A stretch of DNA of 8,859 nucleotides from NCBI GenBank assembly GCA_023300205.1, contig JALZVD010000366.1:1-8859 (forward strand), written 5' to 3'. Positions 1 to 5,782 of the stretch are shown in pieces. The notes under the pieces are model-generated. The model did no database searches, was not told the DNA's origin, and saw only the letters and a program-made list of their open reading frames with translations. Position 1 is the first letter of the stretch, and each line of letters begins with the position of its first letter. The translations under genes and the position numbers were made by a program. The DNA is from Akkermansiaceae bacterium. GTDB taxonomy: Bacteria > Verrucomicrobiota > Verrucomicrobiia > Verrucomicrobiales > Akkermansiaceae.

Positions 1-474
1 ATCACCTGTGAGCTGGGATAATGGGTCTGGGGTGGAAGTTGGGTTTGGGTTAGAGACTAGCCATTCGATGTCGTTTAGGCTGAATTGGCGAAGTGCTGCT
101 GGGTCTAGCAGTGTGTTGTCTGGATTTGAGGGGTCGATGGTTTTGTATGCGCCAAGCCAGTGGGGGTTAGTGACTCCGTCGATTTCTTCGGTGGATGGAT
201 CTGAGTCTAGTATGGATGCGTTAGCTGTGGCTCTGGCGTCTGGGCCTAGGCTGGACTGAAGCTTACCTAGGGCGATGAGTAGTCCCATTCTGGCGTTTGC
301 TTGTGCTTCTGCTTGTGCTTTGTCTGCATTACCCGATTTTACTTCTACTGTGCTCAGGTTGAGCATTCCTAATGCGAGTAGCATGAGTAGGGACATGATC
401 AAGATGGTGGAGATAAGTGCGAAACCTTTTTGGTGGTTAGGCTCTTGATCTGAGTTGGTTGTTTTAACGTGCAT
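1..474 (-). CDS. Verru_Chthon cassette protein A-like pilin-type protein (N-terminal part, runs off left edge)
   Basis: The first 158 codons are visible, beginning with an ATG whose complement is at 472-474; the rest lies left of the window. Residues 1-16 are a polar leader rich in Asn and Gln and ending in Lys. A prepilin-like GF junction follows (G17-F18), then a hydrophobic helix at about 18-42 and a polar amphipathic stretch. There is no Glu at mature position +5, as in PilX/GspK-type minor pilins. Residues 58-80 (AQANARMGLLIALGKLQ, then LGPDAR) and the later HWLGAYK motif match my memory of the Verru_Chthon cassette protein A family, large uncharacterised proteins usually encoded with cassette proteins B, C and D in Verrucomicrobiota. 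A role in a type IV pilus or type II secretion-like assembly is inference. No Shine-Dalgarno sequence precedes the ATG. Codons are strongly A- and C-ending. Confidence 0.72.
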   Translation of the reverse strand, partial: MHVKTTNSDQEPNHQKGFALISTILIMSLLMLLALGMLNLSTVEVKSGNADKAQAEAQANARMGLLIALGKLQSSLGPDARATANASILDSDPSTEEIDGVTNPHWLGAYKTIDPSNPDNTLLDPAALRQFSLNDIEWLVSNPNPTSTPDPLSQLTGD

Positions 475-561
475 GTTAGTAGAGTGAAGAAGCGATATTA
501 TTAGTAATAGACAGGTTCTAATACATTGGCAGGAGTGAATAAATGTATTTACATATGAAGT

Positions 562-589
562 ATGATAAAGTGTGTCATGAGATTGTCTA
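562..589 (-). promoter_or_regulatory. Weak candidate sigma70-type promoter for the pilin-like gene
   Basis: On the minus strand TAGACA (584-589) is followed after 16 nt by TATCAT (562-567), giving partial matches to the -35 and -10 consensus. It would leave a leader of roughly 80 nt. It lies between the terminator of the upstream PEP-CTERM gene and the pilin-like start, where a promoter is expected. Other AT-rich hexamers nearby could serve equally well. Confidence 0.22.
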
Positions 590-632
590 CTGGCTAATTA
601 GCTAGTTTTCACTTAGTGGAGTGGTTTTTTGC

Positions 633-662
633 AAAAAAAGGCCACTCTATTGAGTGGCCTTT
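633..662 (-). terminator. Intrinsic terminator of the PEP-CTERM gene
   Basis: Arms 637-647 and 652-662 form a perfect 11-bp stem (core GGCCACTC/GAGTGGCC) around a 4-nt loop. In the minus-strand transcript a run of seven U (complement of 633-639) overlaps and follows the stem. It begins 25 nt after the stop codon of the PEP-CTERM gene. The plus-strand side has only a short T-run, so termination should be mainly leftward. A third copy of the arm (GAGTGG, 619-624) lies just beyond. Confidence 0.88.
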
Positions 663-687
663 GTGATTCTTTAAAAGAAGTGTTATT

Positions 688-1458
688 TTATGCTTTGCGG
701 CGTCTGAGGATGAGGGCTAGTCCGCTGAGTCCAAGAAGGGCTGTGGAGGATGGCTCTGGGATAGGTGAGGCTGAAATGCTGACATCACCAATACGCGTCG
801 CTGCTTGAAGGTCGTTGTTTGTGCGAGTACGGTCAGTGAATCCAAGGCGGATCTCGACGGACTGACCTGCATTTAGCGCAAGGGTGTCAGTAAAGCTGAC
901 AATTCCCTTATTACCGTTACCTGTAGAGCCGGTATCTAAAGCTCCGAACTGGGCAAAAGCTCCGCCATCAACGGCAACAAAAAGACCGGAGTCACGTGCA
1001 CCATAACTGGTTCCACTGCCAGAGTTGTTGAACAGATGGTAGGAGAAATCATCGAGCGTCTGGTCTTGTGCGGCGGTGAAGGTGAATGAGATATATGGTC
1101 CAAGAGAGACGTGACCGACATTTAGGGCGCCATTGAGTGTGCCGTTACCAGCCGTGGTACCATTACCAAAACGGAACAGCAGATCATTTTGGTCTGCAAA
1201 GCTGCCTGCTACAGCAGCTTGGCTTCCATGGACGGCGGCAAAGGTGCCTCTATTGCCAATTAGGTTATAGTCGTCAGAGCTTGCAACCAACGTTGAGTCA
1301 CTAACTACACGTGTTAAGGCAGTTGCTGACCCAGAGATGCCACCATCGCCAGTAGAGGTAGCTAACAAGCTATCGTATTGTAGGATGACGGCTGCTTGAG
1401 CTGTGGTGAAGGTAGTTGCTGCTGTTAGGCAAGCGAGTGTGAATTTTTTATTTGTCAT
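688..1458 (-). CDS. PEP-CTERM sorting domain surface protein
   Basis: This 256-residue protein is exported. It has a Sec signal peptide at about 1-22 (MTNKKFTLACLTAATTF, with cleavage likely after AQA) and a body of about 210 residues rich in Gly, Ser, Thr, Asn and Ala. The C-terminal sorting signal has PEP at 234-236, a hydrophobic helix at about 239-250 and a terminal RRRKA. In this family the tail is recognised by exosortase, which cleaves it in the inner membrane and releases or attaches the protein at the surface; no exosortase gene is in the window. The body resembles the all-beta, low-complexity ectodomains common in these proteins, and I recognise no enzymatic domain, so its exact job is unknown. 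It appears monocistronic, with a promoter-like region upstream and a strong terminator. Base composition is balanced in G and C, unlike several neighbours. Confidence 0.9.
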   Translation of the reverse strand: MTNKKFTLACLTAATTFTTAQAAVILQYDSLLATSTGDGGISGSATALTRVVSDSTLVASSDDYNLIGNRGTFAAVHGSQAAVAGSFADQNDLLFRFGNGTTAGNGTLNGALNVGHVSLGPYISFTFTAAQDQTLDDFSYHLFNNSGSGTSYGARDSGLFVAVDGGAFAQFGALDTGSTGNGNKGIVSFTDTLALNAGQSVEIRLGFTDRTRTNNDLQAATRIGDVSISASPIPEPSSTALLGLSGLALILRRRKA

Positions 1459-1480
1459 GTGTTTTTGTGTTTTTGTGTTT
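1459..1480 (-). repeat. Short 8-bp-period tandem repeat next to the PEP-CTERM start codon
   Basis: About 2.75 copies of GTTTTTGT on the plus strand read as repeated ACAAAAAC in the minus-strand mRNA, directly abutting the ATG. It replaces any Shine-Dalgarno sequence, leaving an unstructured A/C-rich ribosome landing site. It could be prone to slippage, which would alter leader length only. Confidence 0.6.
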
Positions 1481-1483
1481 ACG

Positions 1484-1513
1484 CTTAAAGTTGTTACTGC
1501 AAATTACTTTAAG
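1484..1513. promoter_or_regulatory. 8-bp inverted repeat in the PEP-CTERM leader (candidate operator or RNA hairpin)
   Basis: CTTAAAGT (1484-1491) and its exact reverse complement ACTTTAAG (1506-1513) are separated by 14 nt, so the half-site centres are 22 bp apart, about two helical turns. If the -10 box at 1529-1534 is used, the repeat lies from about +10 to +39. That position suits a repressor site or a leader hairpin. Function is inferred. Confidence 0.4.
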
Positions 1514-1528
1514 TGATATGCTTACACA

Positions 1529-1534
1529 ATTATA
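1529..1534 (-). promoter_or_regulatory. Candidate -10 box of the PEP-CTERM gene
   Basis: The minus strand reads a consensus TATAAT here, in an AT-rich stretch 71-76 nt upstream of the PEP-CTERM ATG. The hexamer 17 nt upstream (TATTAG) is a poor -35, so the promoter may need an activator or a different sigma factor. The predicted transcript start is near 1522. Confidence 0.4.
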
Positions 1535-1620
1535 AAACATATAATAGCTAGCTAATAAGGTAGGATTGGCAGATTTGGCAACTATCATCGGTTAGTTGTC
1601 TTTGTTTTCATTGGTTGTAA

Positions 1621-2298
1621 CTATATGATGCCTCTGCGGATACCTTTGGCAACGGCGCCTGCTTGTGACTGGACGTTTAGCTTCTTGTATGTGTTTGCGA
1701 CATGGAACTTGATTGTATGGGGGGAGAGGTTCATCAGTTCTGAGATTTCTTTGATGGCTTTTCCTTCAGCAAGGAGTTCTAGGACCTCGATCTCTCTGTC
1801 TGTGAGGTCATGTTCTTCAGAGGTGTTGTTGTTTTTTGCATTGTTAGCATTACTGGCTGCTGAGAATGCGCCGAGAACCATGGATGCTACGTGGGGGTCT
1901 AGTGAGGCTCCTCCGGACATGACGTCTTCTATTCCGTGGATGATCTCTTCAATGCTGGTGTTCTTAAGCAGGTAGCCAGATGCGCCACTAGAGATGGCGT
2001 GAAAGACGTCTTTTTGCTGATCTGATCCAGTAAGTAGGATGAATTTAATTTCTGGGTGATTGATTTTAATTAGCTTCATGCCTTCTATTCCATTCATTCC
2101 TGGGAGAGATAAGTCCATGAGTATGAGTTGAGGTTTCCTGGCTGCTTTAGGGAGGTAGTCTATGGCTTCTTCACAGGATGAGAAGTCACGTGTGACTTGT
2201 AAGTTTGTGGTTTCATTTAAGGTTTCAGAGAGGTTAGAGCGGAAGGCTGCATTATCTTCGATGATCCAGAGTGTGGTGGTAGATAGTGAGTGTGTCAT
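1621..2298 (-). CDS. NarL/FixJ-type response regulator (REC + LuxR HTH)
   Basis: This is a 225-residue DNA-binding response regulator. Residues 10-130 are a REC domain with the acidic pair E14/D15, phospho-acceptor D62 in LILMDLSLPGMNG, T90 and the conserved K112. A Ser/Asn/Ala-rich linker (about 144-162) joins it to a LuxR/GerE helix-turn-helix at about 165-219 (LTDREIEVLELLAEGK, then LSPHTIKFHVANTYKKL). Phosphorylation by the kinase encoded 26 nt upstream should switch promoter binding. Length and domain order are normal for the family, and all key residues are present. It is the last gene of the kinase-regulator operon; the PEP-CTERM gene follows in the same direction after 162 nt and is a plausible but unproven target. 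The stop is TAG, and there is no Shine-Dalgarno sequence before the ATG. Confidence 0.94.
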   Translation of the reverse strand: MTHSLSTTTLWIIEDNAAFRSNLSETLNETTNLQVTRDFSSCEEAIDYLPKAARKPQLILMDLSLPGMNGIEGMKLIKINHPEIKFILLTGSDQQKDVFHAISSGASGYLLKNTSIEEIIHGIEDVMSGGASLDPHVASMVLGAFSAASNANNAKNNNTSEEHDLTDREIEVLELLAEGKAIKEISELMNLSPHTIKFHVANTYKKLNVQSQAGAVAKGIRRGII

Positions 2299-2324
2299 GA
2301 TGTGGTGTGTTGTATTTAAAGGGA

Positions 2325-4427
2325 TTATTTCGATGGAGAAAGGGGCATCTTGAGTTTGATTTCTGTGCCTTCGTTGAGTGCGCTTTTGATGGATAGGTCA
2401 GCTCCTAGTAGTTTGGCACGTTGTTCCATGTTGAGTAATCCTCTGCCGGATTCGCTATTTGTTAGTATGCCTTTGGAGAAGTCGAACCCACAGCCGTCAT
2501 CGCGCATGCTAATAGTGAATACGGAGGCTGTTATATCAGCTTTGATTAGGATGTTATTAGCTTGGGCGTATTTAGCGCAGTTAAAGAGGGATTCTTTGAC
2601 TAGCAAGATGATATTACGGCGCGTGTTTACAGGGACTTCAATGTCTTCGTAATCATCGTGTGCGTTAGGGAATTCATAGGTGAGTTTACAGTCATTAGAG
2701 ATGCTAGTGGCTGTTCTCTGAATTTGTTTTAGGAGGTCTGATAGTCTTACTATTTCTGAGTCTGTGTGCCAGATGATTTCTTTCACTGAGATGTAGCTTT
2801 CTTGTGATAGGTGGTCAATTTCACGCAGTTTGTCTTTTATTTTTGTTTCCTGAGTTAGTTTGTTAATTCTGTTAGAAATCATAGAGATGGTTCCTAGGTT
2901 TCCACTGATGTCATCATGGAGGTCAGCGGCGATTTGTTTTTGGAGTGCGAGCATTTCGAGCTGTTTTTGTTTCTTCATTTTCACGAAGAGGTAAATAAAG
3001 AAAATGAGGGATAGAATAGCGAGACTGATGACGATGGTCCAGTATCTTTCAGAGCGTATGGCTTTGGCGATGGGAATTTGTTTGCTGATCTTTTGGTATG
3101 CTTTTTCTACGATGTTTCTTTTGGCAAGTTGCTCGATATATGTTTTTTCAGATGTGATATTGAGTCCGTTGGTTGAGCCATCGACGAGGAGTGAAGTGTC
3201 TGTTGGGTTTAGGGGTTCGGCTAGGTTTGGTGAAATGAAGACCTTTTTATTCAGTTCTAACATGTCTTGATTTTTTCCATTGTCGCCGATGACTCGGATT
3301 TCACCAAGAGCAAGGACGGGGCGGCCATTATGAACAGGGAGTTTAGTGAAACTAAGGCGGACATAACGACCGCTGAGGGATTGAAGGGGGTGGAACCTTA
3401 CTTGATCTTGATCAGATCGCTGAATATTTTTTGAACTAGTGATTTTATCTGGTTTTATACTAGTTAGAAGTTGTAGTTGGTAGATATAAGGGAGAGGGAT
3501 GGAGGGTGTATGGGAGTGAGGGTCTTGCGCCGTGTGTAGCTCTACGCGACCAATACTGTATTGTTTTCCTAGGTCGATCGTTATCGTAGTATCTTTATTC
3601 TTAGGGTTCTTTTTTTTGGGGGGGTAGTAGATGAAGTCATTTAGAGTTTTAGCGGCGTCTGTAGTTTCTCCTGCTAGTGACTTTCCTATATGAGAATGGT
3701 TATCAACCAGGTATTTGCGATGCCAGTATGGTGCTATGTTGTATGAGTTAGAACATTTAAGGAGATTAATAACGGGAGGAGCAATGTTAATACCATTTCT
3801 AAAAACCAATAATTCATCAAGAGCGAAGAATTCTTTATCGCTGTCAGGGTGGCCTTCTGTGACAGTGATTTTTATACGGTTGATGGGTGAATCTGGAGCG
3901 CGAAAAATGACTGGTGAGAGTCCTGGGTCAGGAAAATCTTGAGTGGTCCAATCTACTAAGGTGATGGGTGATTCTGGATGTTCTAGGCTGAATCCTTGGA
4001 TTTTGAAGCGTTTAGGGAAGCCGTAATTAGAGTCTGTGGAGTGGTTGTGGTAGAGTGCTGGTATGAGAGCGATTGCTTCCAGTTTTAGATTTTCTGTCTG
4101 ATTCAGTGTGAGCTCGATCCATGCTTCTTTTGGTCGGTCGAGGTCTTCTGGATTTAGATGACAGAGGATGCCGAATTTCCGTTGTGGTGGTGATGCTTTA
4201 CTGGAGGATGAGGGGAAGCGTTCTAGTTGAGAGCGTAGCCATGCTTCTTGTTTGATTAGTGAATTGTATCCTTTTGCAGGAATGAGTTCACTTTCTGTGT
4301 AGGTGCTTTCAGTGTGGTTGGTGTCTGATGGATTGAGAGGGTGTGATTGGCGTGCTAGGTCTAAGTTTTGTGAGAAAGCATTTACCATCAGCAGGAAGAA
4401 GGCGGTGATGGTGAATGGGATCGTCAT
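2325..4427 (-). CDS. Sensor histidine kinase (HisKA_3/HATPase_c) with discoidin-like periplasmic region
   Basis: This 700-residue NarX/DegS-type membrane kinase pairs with the LuxR-type regulator encoded just downstream. Residues 1-19 look like a signal peptide, though without basic residues at its start. Residues 20-460 are predicted periplasmic and appear to hold two beta-sandwich modules of the galactose-binding/F5/8-type-C kind: about 85-212, and about 228-382 with the clearer signature (TITIDLGKQYSIGRVELH, then GRYVRLSF). A single membrane helix spans 463-483. The HisKA_3 dimerisation domain follows, with phospho-acceptor H504 in ADLHDDISGNLGTI. The ATPase domain has N616 in KESLFNCAKYA, the D643-D644-G-C-G box, and GRGLLNM at 661-667. 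No HAMP or PAS domain is seen. The ligand is unknown; the fold suggests glycans or another surface polymer. The regulator starts 26 nt after this stop codon. Confidence 0.92.
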   Translation of the reverse strand: MTIPFTITAFFLLMVNAFSQNLDLARQSHPLNPSDTNHTESTYTESELIPAKGYNSLIKQEAWLRSQLERFPSSSSKASPPQRKFGILCHLNPEDLDRPKEAWIELTLNQTENLKLEAIALIPALYHNHSTDSNYGFPKRFKIQGFSLEHPESPITLVDWTTQDFPDPGLSPVIFRAPDSPINRIKITVTEGHPDSDKEFFALDELLVFRNGINIAPPVINLLKCSNSYNIAPYWHRKYLVDNHSHIGKSLAGETTDAAKTLNDFIYYPPKKKNPKNKDTTITIDLGKQYSIGRVELHTAQDPHSHTPSIPLPYIYQLQLLTSIKPDKITSSKNIQRSDQDQVRFHPLQSLSGRYVRLSFTKLPVHNGRPVLALGEIRVIGDNGKNQDMLELNKKVFISPNLAEPLNPTDTSLLVDGSTNGLNITSEKTYIEQLAKRNIVEKAYQKISKQIPIAKAIRSERYWTIVISLAILSLIFFIYLFVKMKKQKQLEMLALQKQIAADLHDDISGNLGTISMISNRINKLTQETKIKDKLREIDHLSQESYISVKEIIWHTDSEIVRLSDLLKQIQRTATSISNDCKLTYEFPNAHDDYEDIEVPVNTRRNIILLVKESLFNCAKYAQANNILIKADITASVFTISMRDDGCGFDFSKGILTNSESGRGLLNMEQRAKLLGADLSIKSALNEGTEIKLKMPLSPSK

Positions 4428-4454
4428 GTAGGGTCTATACTATTTAGTTTTTTA

Positions 4455-4483
4455 AATATGAAGATATAGATTAGTTTTTGCAA
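4455..4483 (-). promoter_or_regulatory. Weak candidate promoter of the kinase-regulator operon
   Basis: On the minus strand TTGCAA (4478-4483) and CATATT (4455-4460) are separated by 17 nt, each matching four of six consensus bases. They lie in the 116-nt gap between the lipase stop and the kinase ATG, an AT-rich stretch where a promoter is plausible. I see no clear terminator for the lipase gene here, so read-through is also possible. Confidence 0.22.
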
Positions 4484-4543
4484 TAAAGAAGTCTTGCGGG
4501 ATTTTTAGGTGGTTTGATTTGAAGAAGGTTGATTTTGGAGTTT

Positions 4544-5668
4544 TTATCTAAGAGTGTGTAATATGGCGGTTTTGATGGCAGGGTTACCGTGGTCGGATTC
4601 TAAGTGGGTGCAGGAGGCGCTGAGGGATGGATTATTTTTGAATGCGGCGATGTTGTTGAGGTCTTGGCTGAATTTAGAAACGACGCCGTCGCCGCGGAAT
4701 TTTAGGGAGGAGAACTGTGATGAGATTTTGTCTAGTTTGCCGATGCCATTGCGAGCGAGGTCTAGGAGGTTATCAGCGATGGCGGTGTTGGTGAAGTTAC
4801 CTGATTTGATGACGGCGAAGTCATTTTTGAGTTTTTGCCAATCGTAGTTGAGGATGTTTTCTTCTGTTATGATGCAGTGGTATTTGATGTCTGTGGGGTA
4901 GGATGATTTGGAGAGTAGGTCTAAGTAGTTTCCGTTTTGAGGTTCCGCGAGCATGCGTGCGCATTGTGAGTTGATATCGATTCCAGCATCGTTGGCCCAT
5001 TTTTCTAGTTGGTGGGTTAATTTACCGAGTGTGAATGCGGTGGCGACTCTGGTTCCTTTGGAGACGAAGTTTCCGCTATCGTCTGCTTGCATTGTGGTTA
5101 GCGTGGCTTTGAGATGATGGTAGCTGACGCTGAGCCAAGCGTGCTCGCTTCCGAGGTGGGGAGTGGAGATTGTGGTGAGTGATGAGACGTGGTGGTGCTC
5201 CGGATGTTTTGTTAGATATTCACGGCAGACGATGCCGCCAGCGCTGAAGGAGATGAGGCGGACTTTGTCACAGCGGTGTCTGCTGATGATCTTGAGGATG
5301 CTTTTTTCTAAGAGGATGGCGGAGTCACGAATGTCTTTGGTGCCTTTTTCTGGAAGTGCGAGGGTGTAGAGTGCTGACTGGCCTTCTTTGATGTCATCAG
5401 GGTCTGATAGGGTGAGATCGGTTGTAGGGTTTTTCTCAGTGAGGTGAAAGTTTCCCATGTTGATGATGTCTTTTTTTTCTAGTTCGCTGATGAGTTGTAT
5501 GTCGCTCCAGAAGTTTGAGCTCTGATTGAATCCGTGCACTAGGATGATGGGAGGCTGGGCGCTGATAATGCGAGATGAGCCGATTTTGGATAGGAATTTT
5601 GGCTTTATGATCATGACTGCGGTAATGATGGCAGTGATGATGAAGAGTGAGGTGATGCTCTTTTTCAT
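4544..5668 (-). CDS. Lipase-like alpha/beta hydrolase, exported or membrane-anchored
   Basis: This 374-residue protein has an N-terminal hydrophobic segment (about 5-21) after MKK, either a signal peptide or a membrane anchor, so it should act outside the cytoplasm. The alpha/beta hydrolase core begins with PPIILVHGF (39-47), supplying the oxyanion-hole HGF. The nucleophile elbow is LISFSAGG with S142; it reads Ser-x-Ser-x-Gly where most lipases have Gly-x-Ser-x-Gly. STPHLGSEHA (168-177) is the lipase-type strand/turn motif. D327 in RGDGVVS and H360 in SDHGNP complete a likely triad. It belongs to the broad PGAP1-like/triacylglycerol lipase group; the substrate, whether lipid ester, cutin-like polymer or other ester, cannot be told. 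It diverges from pyrD and is 116 nt upstream of the sensor kinase in the same direction. No Shine-Dalgarno sequence precedes the ATG. Confidence 0.83.
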   Translation of the reverse strand: MKKSITSLFIITAIITAVMIIKPKFLSKIGSSRIISAQPPIILVHGFNQSSNFWSDIQLISELEKKDIINMGNFHLTEKNPTTDLTLSDPDDIKEGQSALYTLALPEKGTKDIRDSAILLEKSILKIISRHRCDKVRLISFSAGGIVCREYLTKHPEHHHVSSLTTISTPHLGSEHAWLSVSYHHLKATLTTMQADDSGNFVSKGTRVATAFTLGKLTHQLEKWANDAGIDINSQCARMLAEPQNGNYLDLLSKSSYPTDIKYHCIITEENILNYDWQKLKNDFAVIKSGNFTNTAIADNLLDLARNGIGKLDKISSQFSSLKFRGDGVVSKFSQDLNNIAAFKNNPSLSASCTHLESDHGNPAIKTAILHTLR

Positions 5669-5699
5669 GGTTTTAGTTTAAGTGATGATGTGAATGAGT

Positions 5700-5733
5700 C
5701 CAATTGTTTTTAGTGATGTTAGTTATCAATTGG
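5700..5733. promoter_or_regulatory. 7-bp inverted repeat in the lipase/pyrD divergent region
   Basis: CCAATTG (5700-5706) and CAATTGG (5727-5733) are exact reverse complements 20 nt apart. Each contains the self-complementary CAATTG, so the site can also be read as two copies of one palindrome. It lies 32-65 nt upstream of the lipase start and 50-83 nt upstream of pyrD, placed to affect either promoter. Protein binding is inferred. Confidence 0.35.
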
Positions 5734-5751
5734 CTTGATGTTGGCTTGACG
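5730..5751 (+). repeat. Tandem 11-bp direct repeat upstream of pyrD
   Basis: TTGGCTTGATG (5730-5740) is followed directly by TTGGCTTGACG (5741-5751), differing at one base. The 11-bp period is about one helical turn, so both copies face the same side of the DNA, as in direct-repeat activator sites. The second copy contains TTGACG, a fair -35 hexamer, but I find no good -10 at standard spacing. It ends 31 nt before the pyrD ATG. Confidence 0.45.
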
Positions 5752-5782
5752 AAGTGGTGGTGAGTAATCAGGTTTCTAGAGG

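Noticed and set aside
8..259. Plus-strand open frame opposite the pilin-like gene
   Set aside because: It is antisense to a minus-strand frame with clear protein features, and its composition simply reflects the G/T-rich complement. It has no recognisable motif.
593..602. Palindromes GCTAATTAGC (593-602) and TAGCTAGCTA (1545-1554) as a shared regulatory site
   Set aside because: They share only a TAGC-like core, differ in sequence and lie at unrelated distances from starts. Short AT-rich palindromes are common by chance.
1577..1600. Hairpin GGCAACTA/TAGTTGTC followed on the plus strand by a T-rich stretch, as a terminator
   Set aside because: Its U-rich side would serve plus-strand transcription, but no plus-strand gene ends there. 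On the minus strand, where the regulator gene ends, the stem is weaker and no U-run follows.
1621..4427. The kinase-regulator pair as the PrsK/PrsR system linked to PEP-CTERM/exosortase loci
   Set aside because: PrsR is a sigma54-activator-type regulator with an AAA+ domain. The regulator here is REC plus LuxR HTH and the kinase is HisKA_3 type, so only the proximity to a PEP-CTERM gene is shared.
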